Assembly (NCBI GenBank): GCA_905221605.1 | Contig: CAJNDS010002424.1 | Span: 1,225,209 to 1,289,208, forward strand | DNA: 64,000 nucleotides | Reading direction: 5' to 3' | Origin: Symbiodinium natans | Lineage: Eukaryota > Sar > Dinophyceae > Suessiales > Symbiodiniaceae | Shown here: positions 7,601 to 16,052 of the stretch, piece by piece | Layout of the letters: the number at the start of each line of letters is the position of its first letter | Numbering within the stretch: the stretch's first letter is position 1 | Made by a program: the position numbers and the translations under genes | The notes under the pieces: generated by a model | The model's database searches: none | What the model was told of the DNA's origin: nothing | What the model saw: the letters and a program-made list of their open reading frames with translations, nothing else

Positions 7601-10600
7601 GTGGAGTCGAGGATGATAGAGGACTTGGCCAAGTACATGGTTGACCAGAAAACCGAGATTATCCGAAGTGCCGTTGGCAGCTTGAACACCTTTCAGTTTC
7701 CGATGCGCCTTGCCTGTGCTGAGTTTAGGGTTTAGGGTTTAATTGTTTAAGGTTTAATTGTTTAGGGTTTAGGGTTTAGGGTTTAGGGTTTAGGGTTTAG
7801 GGTTTAGGGGTCTTGCTGGTTCTTGGTTATGGATTGTGGGAATGGGTACCCTGTACAGTCTCTGAAAGGTTCCATCAGGGGATATAAGGCATTTCCCCAG
7901 TTCCGTACGAAGAACTAGCAAGTCTTGCTATTTGGTACTTGATTTGAAAAAAGCCAACAATCAGTTGCAGACTGTTTGCAACTCTGGTTCCGCGCCTTGT
8001 TTCGTGGCCCCCAACGGTTATAAAAACGTGGAGCCGCACGTCACCACAGTATCCACACCAACCTGCACCACCGCCACCGCCACCGCAACAACGCCACCAA
8101 CGCCGCAGCCGCCACCAACAAGAGTAAGGACTACGACGGCGACCACAACGAAAAATCACAAACCCAACGCATCAAGTAAACCACAACAACTCCAGGTCTT
8201 TTGCCATTATTTCTGGCAATCGCAATCCCAAGCAATAGGGTTTAAGGCTTACTTCCAGAGCAATCCTCAGGAAACTTCCCAACATCGTGGACCCACGTCC
8301 TAAATCCTGTGGCAACATTAAATATTAGCACCGGCCGCAGTGAACCCGAGGACCTATACTATATGATAACCATAGAGGACATTACGAGACAACCCCCCCT
8401 AAACCGAGAGTTGTGCAGGTGGTTGGCGGTGGAGGGAAAACCCTAAACCCTAAACCCTAAACCCTAAACCCTAAACCCTAAACCCTAAACCCTAAACCCT
8501 AAACCCTAAACCCTAAACCCTAAACCCTAAGCCGAGGTACCTCGTGGAGTTGGGTGACTTCTTGACCATGAGCCGGCTGATCGCCCACGAGGCGGCCAGG
8601 GATGCCATGAAGCTCCGGTGCTTCGACCGGCCGCAGGACGTCGCAAGCTTGGCGGCGCCCCTGACACGGTTTAGGGTTTAGGGTTTAAGGTTTAGGGCTT
8701 AGGGCTTTGGGGTTTGTTCACCCCCCTCCCCCCCCCTCACCCCTCTCCTCAAAGTTGCATGGTCACGGAACCCTAGTTCAATCAGCTATGTTTTGAGATG
8801 GCTTTTTTTTAGGGGGCATAGGGTCTGAGTTTTGAATTGAAAAAGGCAAAGCTGCATAGCTCTAATACAGGGGTCGGGATAATTACAAATAGTATTCCCT
8901 CATGGTTCCTCCACCAATGTACTATAATACCCTCCCAAAACCTTATTCTAATTCTTAAGGCCCCTATATTAGGGGCTAACCCCTAAACCCTAAACCCCAA
9001 ACCCCAAAACCCAAACCCCAAACCCAAAACCCCAAACCCCAAACCCCAAAACACAAACCCCAAACCCTAAACCCTAAACCGTAAACCCTAAACCCCAAAC
9101 CCTAAACCCTTAACCCTATTCTTAAGGCCCCCTATTTTAGGCGCTGTCCGGAGTGCTCTTCGTAAGTCACCAGTGGGCCGGCTTCGACCACCCGGACCCC
9201 GACAACGTTCAATATGGGGCCATCTTGGTGCCTTGGCGGCTAGGGTTTAGGGTTTAGGGTTTAGGGTTTAGGGTTTAGGGTTTAGGGCTTAGGGCTTAGG
9301 GCTTAGGGCTTAGGGCTTAGGGCTTAGGGCTTAGGGCTTAGGGCTTAGGGCTTAGGGCTGCCCTTTTGCCCCCTTTTTTGGGGGGTTACTAAAGGCAACC
9401 AACCCCCAAAGGCAAAGGGTACCCTTATTATTATGAGATGGCTGCTGGGCTTCTAAGGTGGCGATTCACGAATTGCAGGAGAAGCTTGGCCCTAAACCCT
9501 TGTGCCCTTTTTGTGTATTGGGTTGCTTTGTAGTAACACTGTGATAACCAGCACCAAAGAAGGGTACCCCTCAATGGACTACCAAGGAAGGGTCTCAAAT
9601 GCGGGTACATCTGGGTGGACTACATCTCCATCCCCCAGGCAAACGCCTTTCAGCAGCAGGCAGCGATCAACTCCTTGGCGGTGTCTTGGTAGCCCAGCGG
9701 TGCCCTTTTCCCTTTTTTTGCTTCAAGGTTCCCTTATAAGTAACCAACCCCAAAACGGGTGCCCTAAACCCTACACCCTAAACCTTAAACATTAAGCCCG
9801 AAACCCTAAACCCTAAACCCTTACTGGGCGACCCAGGTGTATGCATCCGTGTGCTCTTCGCTGGTCTCCGTGGCTCCCAAGTGCACCCATGCAGACACCG
9901 GAGCCGAGCTCGACGTACATTCCTACTCTTCACGAGGATGGTGCCTTTGTGTGGCAGGGGGGGGGGGGTAGGGTTTAGGGTTTAGGGTGTAGGGTGTAGG
10001 GTGTAGAGTGTTTAGGGGTTCAGGGGTTTAGGTTTTTTTGGGCTTTAGGGGTTTATGGGCTATGTTGTGCGGGTAAGGACGGAAAAGTGCAGTTATCCCA
10101 AACCCTAAGACCTACCTAAAGGCTCCTGTGGTAGAAACTTATCAGGGCGGTATATTGGAATCTTTACAACTAACCTAAGGCACTACACTAGAGCACGCTA
10201 AACCCTAAACCCTAAACCCTAAACCCTAAACCCTAAACCCTAAACCCTAAACCCTAGACCCTAGACCCTAGACCCTAGACCCTAGACCCTAGACCCTAGA
10301 CCCTAGACCCTAGACCTAGACCTAGATCTAGACCCCAAAAGCCAGCAACCGAGGTGCCGCCTTGAACTCCTCAGCTTCAAGACCGGCGCCTGCGATGCAG
10401 ACGAACAGGTGCGAGCAGTCCCTTGGTAGCCCAGTGGTACCCTTATAAAGGGTTTAGGGTGTAGGGTTTAGGGTTTAGGGTTTAGGGTTTAGGGTTCCCT
10501 TGTAAAGTAACCAACCCCAAAAAGGGTGCCCTTACTATGAGATGGTTGCTGGCTACCAAGGTCCATATATGCGATGGGAACCCAGGATGCTCAGTAGTAT

Positions 10601-11387
10601 CCTCTCTTTTTTTGTGTTACGGGTGGCTCCAATGAAGATCCTTTGTAAGACTACCTACAAGCCCCCCAAACTGCCCAAGTGCTGCCTTTTTTTGGTAGCA
10701 CTTTGGGCTGGATATACTTTTTTTCTGCCAGGTTGCGGGCAACCTAGGCAGACTCTCATCAGCGACGGCGACTCAAGCAGCGCACTCTCAGATGAGTCGA
10801 TCCTCAACGTGCTCGGGGGCACCTTTACCTGCTGTAGCCGCTGCCATCCCGGCGACATGCCCTGTGACCGCCACAAGACCCGGGATGTCTTGCTGGGCAT
10901 CTTGGTAGCTTCTTGGGTACCCCCTTTTTCAAGGAATTTTTTTTTTTTTTTGGGGGGGGGGGGGGGGGATGTTATACGAAATCGGGGGCTGGCCCCCCAA
11001 TATTGTGACAAAAAACCACAATGAGGTATCCCGAATATCGTAAACCCGCCATGTGATTGGAACTACCCAGCACCCAAAAGAGTACCCTTAGTATGGTTGC
11101 TGGGCTACAAAGGCATCTACTGGCGCTTGCTGGCGACAAGAAGGGACGGGGACATACAAAGCGTGATGTGGGCAGATCGAGTTCTGCAGATTGTGAACGC
11201 AGAGCCCGAAAAGTACTTCCCGAGCTACAACCAGTACAGCACACTAAGTGGCGACGAATCTCAAGAGCACTTCGATGGGTACCTTCCGATCTTGCAGAAG
11301 ATGTTTGAGAAGGATACCAAGCTTGAGCACAGTCGGCGGCTGCAGGTGTTTGGCCGCAGCAGTAAAAAGACAATGTTCATGTTGTAA
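7601..11387 (+). CDS. TIR-like protein, copy A (at least 10 exons)
   Basis: Exons 7601-7722, 8537-8654, 9141-9227, 9458-9480, 9587-9680, 9837-9940, 10354-10417, 10561-10577, 10748-10896 and 11113-11387, about 350 residues; every junction keeps frame. Motifs in order: LNTFQFPMRLACAE, YLVELGDFL.MSRLIAHEAA, GVLFVSHQWAGFDHPDP, CGYIWVDYISIPQ, INSLAVYASV, SSRGWCRLE, then a C-terminal LLGIYWRLLATRRDG...HFDGYLPILQKMFEKD helical part. The SHQW strand, W-x-D-Y-x-SIPQ and RGWCR-E pattern resembles a TIR/HET-like Rossmann fold that I associate with dinoflagellate proteomes; no biochemical role is known to me. Paralogue at 30824-34766. Introns use GT, GC and GA donors. Two exons are only 23 and 17 nt. The N terminus is unresolved: ATG at 7613 is possible, but upstream exons are likely. 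The 10578-10747 junction is the least certain. Confidence 0.82.
7723..8536 (+). other. long intron of TIR-like A with telomeric arrays at both ends
   Basis: The donor is GTTTAGGGTTTAGGG, so the telomeric array at 7723-7809 begins exactly at the splice site. A second array of CCCTAAA (8438-8530) almost reaches the acceptor GCCGAG|G. The middle (7930-8300) is threonine/proline-codon rich (ACC GCC repeats) and open in one frame; I treat it as intron because YLVELGDF joins directly. A partial family E-like end is near 7865-7920. Confidence 0.65.
8655..9140 (+). mobile_element. GC-AG intron of TIR-like A built from family F plus telomeric repeats
   Basis: Flanked by GCGC on both sides (GCGCCCCTG at the donor, GCGCTGTCC after TTTTAG). 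From about 8870 it carries family F sequence (GGGGTCGGGATAATTAC...CCTATTCTTAAGGCCCCCTA). A CCCTAAA/CCCCAAA array (8983-9118) has expanded between two copies of the TTCTTAAGGCCCC end. Confidence 0.7.
9228..9457 (+). mobile_element. family A introner expanded by TTTAGGG/TTAGGGC arrays
   Basis: Flanks are GTGC (donor) and GTGG (after acceptor). The left end CTTGGCGGCTAGGG runs straight into TTTAGGG units and then about ten TTAGGGC units (9284-9358); the right end GATGGCTGCTGGGCTTCTAAG is family A. The paralogue has an intron at the same codon (32905-33248), so this insertion may predate duplication. Confidence 0.8.
9485..9586 (+). mobile_element. family A introner, GA-AG, absent from paralogue
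   Basis: Element CTTGGCCC...GGACTACCAAG with GAAG on both sides; intron 9481-9586 begins GA. It splits E-K-G-L-K-C. Copy B reads straight through this point (exon 33249-33330), so presence/absence is visible directly. Confidence 0.88.
9685..9836 (+). mobile_element. family A introner, GT-AG, shared with paralogue
   Basis: CTTGGTAGCCCAGCGGTGCC...TTACTGGGCGACCCAG flanked by GTGT twice. The same site, same GTGT duplication and same family occur in copy B (33510-33656), implying an insertion before the block duplicated. CCCTAAA units (about 9761-9820) replace the element's 3' interior. Confidence 0.9.
9941..10353 (+). mobile_element. introner-like intron filled with telomeric arrays
   Basis: Donor GTGCCTTTGTGTGGCAG, acceptor AGCAACCGAG|GTGCC: a GTGCC duplication. 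Inside are a poly-G run, TTTAGGG units, then CCCTAAA units (10197-10255) that change to about ten CCCTAGA units (10255-10325). Removing it restores RGWCRLE. Copy B has no intron at this codon. Confidence 0.78.
10422..10560 (+). mobile_element. family A introner, GT-AG, TSD GTCC
   Basis: CTTGGTAGCCCAGTGGTACC...GATGGTTGCTGGCTACCAAG with GTCC on both sides. Five TTTAGGG units (10449-10496) are inserted where the consensus reads GGTTCCCTT. Absent from copy B at this codon. Confidence 0.88.
10578..10747 (+). mobile_element. diverged family A introner (GA-AG)
   Basis: Left end CCAGGATGCTCAGTAGTATC and right end AGGTTGCGGGCAACCTAG are degraded versions of the family A termini. Removal joins ICDG|QTLISD, aligned with ICDGDELSLITD of copy B. 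The flanking 4-mers no longer match, so it is probably older. Confidence 0.6.
10901..11112 (+). mobile_element. family A introner with T/G homopolymers (GC-AG, TSD GCAT)
   Basis: CTTGGTAGCTTCTTGGGTAC...TTGCTGGGCTACAAAG flanked by GCAT; the intron starts GC. A poly-T then poly-G run (about 10937-10968) lies inside. Copy B reads LLGIYWRLLA without interruption. Confidence 0.9.
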
Positions 11388-12249
11388 AGTTGTTCTCAGC
11401 AGCAGTGGTGTTTTGGAATGCGCTCGCAGATTTTCCTTGCGTGGATTGGAGCGCACGCGGAACTCCGTTCAAGCAAGATCTAATCAGTTTCACACTGGAT
11501 TGAGGACTGTCGTTTTGGGGCTTCTGCTTCCTAAGTTCATCTCGTCTGAGTAGTGATGAATTCAATTCCAGTAATTAGCCCATGGCACAGGGTCCTTACA
11601 AGAGGCCTCGTGGCAGAAGCCGAGTCATCAAGCAAATGAGTCATGAGGAAGGACGCTGCTTGCGAGATCCTGGGGGCAAGCATGGCGTCCGTTGCAATTT
11701 CTTGGCTTGCTTTTCTTCCCAACCCTTTTGCGAGCCGGAACTGTTTTTTCCCCTGCTACTGGGCTGGACTCATGGTCTCAGCCGCAAGTCCCGTCGTGCC
11801 TGTATCTGCCTGTGGGCTTGTCACTTGCCAGTTTCTTTTTCAAGGTCAGCACCCTGTCCCTCTGAGGATTTTCCACTCTGGGGGGTACCCTTTTAGGGAG
11901 GGTTTCCTATACCAGTGCCCTGGCTAGTAATTCGTCCGACCCCGAAATCTTCTTATTCTAAAAATTCAAATTCAGACCCCTAAACGGGGGGGGGTACCCC
12001 TTTCTTGGGAAACACCCGGGGAAATACCCAGGGGCTCGGTGCAGAGAGAGAGAGAGGGAGCAGCTACAGCTGCCCGTATGAACCAGCATGCGAAGCATTG
12101 CTGTGATGCCATTACCTGGGTGTTTGGTGTTTAGGGTTAGGGTTTAGGGTTTAGGGTTTAGGGCTTAGGGTTTAGGGTTTAGGGTTTAGGGTTTCGGGTT
12201 TCGGGTTTCGGGTTTCGGGTTTCGGGTTTCGGGTTTCGGGTTCAGGTAG
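11388..12249. other. 3' flank; no supported gene
   Basis: Open frames in both strands overlap each other (11248-11553, 11582-11927) and none shows a recognised motif. 11881-12010 contains decayed family A-like pieces (GGGGTACCCTTTTAGGG). 12134-12245 is a TTTAGGG array that changes into seven TTTCGGG units. Confidence 0.45.
12134..12245. repeat. telomeric-type array with TTTCGGG block
   Basis: About seven TTTAGGG or near-variants followed by seven consecutive TTTCGGG units. The block of one variant indicates local tandem duplication rather than addition by telomerase. Confidence 0.9.
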
Positions 12250-12316
12250 GTTCTATGCGGTGATGGAGACCTGCAAGGCCCATCCGAAGTTCAGGTCGAC
12301 CCTTCCATGGCTGTTC
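12250..12316 (+). CDS. exon-like island beside family I element
   Basis: After GTAG|G the frame reads FYAVMETCKAHPKFRSTLPW then LFI, running into the family I element. After the element the frame could continue MVGHLLLQPSCTPYKPG. No valid G-donor could be placed, so the junction is unproven. Confidence 0.35.
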
Positions 12317-12428
12317 ATCTTACTTCACCTTTAGGTGAACTTTAAACTTTTTGGGTTTCCTTATTTAGTAGAAACATTAAAGTTTAACCTTTTTTTTCAC
12401 CTTGGTTATTGGAGAAGTAAGTCATGGT
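12317..12428. mobile_element. family I TIR element
   Basis: CTTACTTCACC...GGAGAAGTAAG with TCAT on both sides. The core GAACTTTAAACTTTTTGGG...CCTTATTTAGTAG is repeated at 42160-42238. Unlike families A, B and D the flanking 4-mer does not start with G. Confidence 0.65.
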
Positions 12429-12474
12429 TGGGCACTTGCTGCTGCAGCCAAGTTGCACTCCGTACAAGCCAGGA

Positions 12475-12585
12475 CCCAAAGAGCCCAGTACCCCTCAATT
12501 GAGGAATGTACCTTAATCCAAATTCAGGATCCCTAGGATCCCTGTATAAATTCAGGCAAATTCCTGAATTTAAGGGGTGTTGGGC
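12475..12585. mobile_element. family J TIR element
   Basis: CCCAAAGAGCCCAGTACCCC at the left and AGGGGTGTTGGGCTCTTTGG at the right are near-perfect inverted ends. The interior has nested short palindromes (GGATCCCTAGGATCC). No second complete copy was found in the window. Confidence 0.65.
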
Positions 12586-12665
12586 TCTTTGGGGAACGAT
12601 TCACCATGCCGCAAAGTTATGAAAACATCCGTGGGCCCTTCGTTAAGAGACCTCAGCGGTAATGT

Positions 12666-12760
12666 GCAGCATCGAGTGACGATGTTTTCTCCAAGGATGC
12701 CACGGACATCCACGCTGACTCCCCTCTTGCTCCAGCTTTCTGGCGGCCCATCTGCAACAG
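12666..12760 (+). CDS. exon-like island, hypothetical
   Basis: The frame AASSDDVFSKDATDIHADSP then LAPAFWRPICN is open to a CAACAG end before CCTAAACCC. A second frame is also open, so the reading is uncertain. Confidence 0.35.
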
Positions 12761-12867
12761 AACCTAAACCCTAGTACCCGAAGCGCTAAACCCTAAACCC
12801 TGAACCGTCCTTCTTGTTCAACGGGCCTCCCCGCCCCAAAGCAAGCCCCCCAGGACTAGGAACAAGA

Positions 12868-13007
12868 CTTGGGATGTGCCCCCATTATACTAACAGCCGT
12901 TAGGGTTTTTCTAGGGTTTAGGGTTCAGGGCTTAATCGGGAATATAATAGGGGGGGTACTATAATGCCTTTGAAGGACTGTTAGTAAAAGGGGGAACATC
13001 CCAAGAC
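12868..13007. mobile_element. family D TIR element with telomeric insertion
   Basis: ACTTGGGATGTGCCCCCATT...GGGGGAACATCCCAAG ends; four TTTAGGG-like units interrupt the left arm after ACAGCCGTTAGGG. Confidence 0.7.
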
Positions 13008-13009
13008 GA

Positions 13010-14200
13010 GACTATCTTACTGGTTCTTCTGTAGAAAATGGTGTTCAGGGAATTAGCTACCCGATGCAATCTCTTAAGAGCTATATCTAATTCCCTACTC
13101 TAAGAACTAGTAAGTTATGGCAGGGAAGGAATTTAGAATTGATATTGACACACACACACACAGAGACACACCCCTCATAGCCCACTTTTTGTGTTATTGC
13201 ATGAATTAGATAAGTGCTCGCCCTACATAACCTCGGAGCCAGTGTAGGCCCTTTTCCCTTTTAGTAGGGTCTTGGTTCCCTTGGAGGCCCCTTCAAACCA
13301 AGAAGGGCACTTATTGCTAGCTTACTCCTGGGTCTAACAATTTTAAGTTGAGGATTTCTGCATAAGTCGCATTCTAAAAGGTTGAGGCTCAAAGTTCTAC
13401 AGTTTCAAGTCTCCCAAGTTGCAAGCCCCAAGAATCCACAAAGCATCAGCCCAGAATTTCCAAACTTCTAAAACAAAGTTGGCCCTGAGTTCCAGACTTT
13501 CACAAAAATGGAGTTTTGGAATCTTGGCTATAGAAATTTTGGAACTTGGATTTTGCAATGTGGAATGTCGGTAACTCCACGGCATTCCTAGGCCCAGATT
13601 AGCAGGAGGAGGCCGATCCATTTAAGTGTTCAGTGCACAAACGAAACAACCAGTAGTATTACAAACTAGCTCTGCTTTTTCTGAGGAGGAATGCGAACAA
13701 TTTTTTCAGCTAATGGCATGAGCAAAGCTGCCTGTTTTTTTCATGCATCAGTAACAATGTCTTCAAATTGTATGAGACTACCCTCAGGCTAGTAGCTTGA
13801 TATCAAGAACTGGCAGCATACTGAGGAGGAAGGCTATTCATGTGAGGGCTCATTGCACCAGCTAAACTACGAATATGATGAAAGAACCAAAACCTAGTTC
13901 AAGCCTGCAACTCCACAACGCCCGGGGGGGGGGGAGGCGTTACCATGTACACAAATATTATATGTATATACCCATACATGGCCTATGGCAATGAACAGAA
14001 GAACATGTATGCATAACTTAGAAGCTTGCAAGTTGTAGCACGCCATATAACTTATCTTAAGCGGTACACAATCCAAGAATGTCCTCAAATATGTGCACAA
14101 GCTCATCAATCGGTTGAGGTGGAAAGTCCGAACCCTAAACCCTAAACCCTGAAACCCTAAACCCTAAACCCTAAACCCTGAACCCTAAACCCTAAACCCC
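13010..14200. other. no supported gene; AT-richer unique sequence
   Basis: A partial family E-like pair lies at 13020-13112 (GGTTCTTCTGTAG... / ...CCCTACTCTAAGAACTAG). Decayed family A pieces lie at 13240-13330. The minus-strand open frames at 13397-13621 and 13894-14109 lack features. Confidence 0.4.
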
Positions 14201-14211
14201 AGAATCTGAAG

Positions 14212-14299
14212 GTTCCAGCTCACCGACTACGCCTTGTTCCCTCACCTTCAGCTCTTCACCTCGGCATCGGAATTGGTGTCTGGTTTGTGCCTGGGCTGG
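14212..14299 (+). CDS. exon-like island, hypothetical
   Basis: After CTGAAG|G the frame reads FQLTDYALFPHLQLFTSASE then LVSGLCLGW and meets GTTTAGG at 14300, the same donor type seen in proven introns. Family unknown. Confidence 0.42.
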
Positions 14300-15434
14300 G
14301 TTTAGGATTAGGGCTGAGGGTTGAGGGTTGAGGGTTGAGGGTTTAGGGTTTAGGGTTACGAGAGCTTGTGACTTCAGAGGCTGATGACTTGGAGGTTTGG
14401 GATGGTAAGGTCTAATGTTAGTTCGTCCCTGCCCCCCCCCCCCCCCTTTGCCCTAAAGGGGGGGGGGGGGACCTTTATGACATTGTAGGCTAGGCAAAGA
14501 GATTTCACTTCATACATTTAAAAATGACAATCGCGATCGCCATGCTGATGCTAACCAGAGTAATGAGAGCAATGACAGCCATGATTACGACGCCAGTAAA
14601 GACAAACAGCGAGAAGAATCAAGTTCATGACAAGAATAATCGTCATAGTAGCGACTGCTGTTGTGACTCTTCTTCTTTTCTCTATCAGAACTTCTTGTTA
14701 CTATTCTTGTCCACCCTAAACCCTGAACACTATGCCATAAACAACGGTCGAAGGGCTGCGAGTTGTCGTTCGGACCCAAGCGGACCTGAACCGCACGTCT
14801 GCCCACCCTCGAAAACCGCCAAAGATCACGCTCCCAGAGTAGGGTTTAGGGTTTAATTAGGGTTTAGGGAGTTCAGGGATGCTACACATCGGTGCTCTTG
14901 CCTATTTTGAATACAGAAATGCTGCTTTGATTTAGTGCACCGTTTGCTGTGGAGGATGTTGTGCAGGGCCTCTTGGGAGCAAGAAGCTCCGCCGGATGCT
15001 GATGTGTTTGTGGGCGCATTTAGGGTTTAGGGTTTTTCGGGCTGAGGGTTTTTGCTCCGTTTGACTTGAGTCAGTTGCTTAGGGGGGGAAGCAGAACATT
15101 GGACAAATTGTGCTTCAACCCAAACCCTAAGCCCTTTTCATTGGGCCTTGAATCCAAAACGTATGTATGTAAGTATGTATGTATGTATTCATCTGCCCAT
15201 ATATTCATCCACCCATCCATCCATACAGGTGGATCTTGGGCCTATAAACCCATCTTGTAACCCTCCTCCGTTACTCTATATGGGGGTTCACGATATTAGG
15301 GGGTACCTTATTGGGGTCCTGATTATAAGGGATTCTTACTATTTGGGGGTCTATATTCAGGAAAACCCTAAACCCTACACCCTAAACCCTAAACCCTAAA
15401 CCCTAAACCCTATTTTCGTAAATACCCATAGGGG
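14300..15434. other. mostly repeats; weak frames only
   Basis: TTGAGGG/TTTAGGG units (14300-14350), C and G homopolymers (14431-14470), a plus-strand frame at 14524-14856 without features, TATG/CATC microsatellite (15160-15225), and the family C copy at 15285-15430. Confidence 0.45.
15285..15430. mobile_element. family C element with CCCTAAA inserted
   Basis: Ends TGGGGGTTCACGATATTAGG and CCCTATTTTCGTAAATACCC. About seven CCCTAAA units (15364-15410) sit just inside the right end, the same relative position as in some family A copies. Confidence 0.75.
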
Positions 15435-15520
15435 CAGCCTGAAGCCCCTGGCCGTCTCAGGCTGGGGGCGGATTTGACCGCCCTTCACCGGGCCATGGCG
15501 TGGAAGCCCAGGGAATTTCA
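15435..15520 (+). CDS. exon-like island, hypothetical
   Basis: Frame QPEAPGRLRLGADLTALHRA then MAWKPREFQ between family C and a long TTTAGGGG array. No family. Confidence 0.3.
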
Positions 15521-15800
15521 GGGTTTAGGGCTTAGGGCTTAGGGGTTTAGGGGTTTAGGGGTTTAGGGTTTAGGGGTTAGGGGTTTAGTGGTTTAGGGCT
15601 TAGGGTTTAGGGGTTTAGGGGTTTAGGGGTTTAGGGGTTTAGGGGTTTAGGGGTTTAGGGGTTTAGGGGTTTAGGGGTTTAGGGGTTAGGGTTTAGGGGT
15701 TAGGGTGTAGGGGTTTAGGGGTTTAGGGGTTTAGGGGTTTAGGGGTTTAGGGGTTTAGGGGTTCAGGGGTTCAGGGATTTAAGGTTTAGGGTTTGGTGTT
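15521..15800. repeat. long TTTAGGGG (octamer) array
   Basis: About 30 units, mostly TTTAGGGG rather than the heptamer, with GTTAGGGG and TTCAGGGG variants. The octamer register is homogeneous over about 200 bp. Confidence 0.9.
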
Positions 15801-15969
15801 TTTTCTGAGGGTCGACAACACTAAAGTCGGTGCCAGCTTCAGGGGTTTAGGGTTTTGGGTTGGTGGGTGAGTCTTCAGGACAGAGTCGAACCGACCCACA
15901 ACCATGTCCGGAATCCCACGCCCTAAACCACTGAACCGTAAACCCTAAACCCTAAACCCTAAACCCCAG

Positions 15970-16052
15970 GCGGAGTTCAACGCCGCCTCTTGGCGCCGTT
16001 CTTCGGACTTCTACCGCGCAGCGTCCTCTGGCTTGGCCATGTACCCTTCACA
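15970..16052 (+). CDS. exon-like island, hypothetical
   Basis: After CCCCAG|G the frame reads AEFNAASWRRSSDFYRAASS then GLAMYPSQ, flanked on both sides by CCCTAAA arrays. Good protein-like composition; family unknown. Confidence 0.42.

Noticed and set aside
7930-8303. 123-codon Thr/Pro-rich plus-strand frame as an exon
   Set aside because: Lies inside the intron required by the CAE|YLVELGDF junction and reads as low-complexity ACC/GCC repeats; kept as intron, though an alternative exon is not excluded.
8438-8530. Regular repeats as a CRISPR array
   Set aside because: Uninterrupted heptamers without spacers; eukaryotic telomeric-type repeat.
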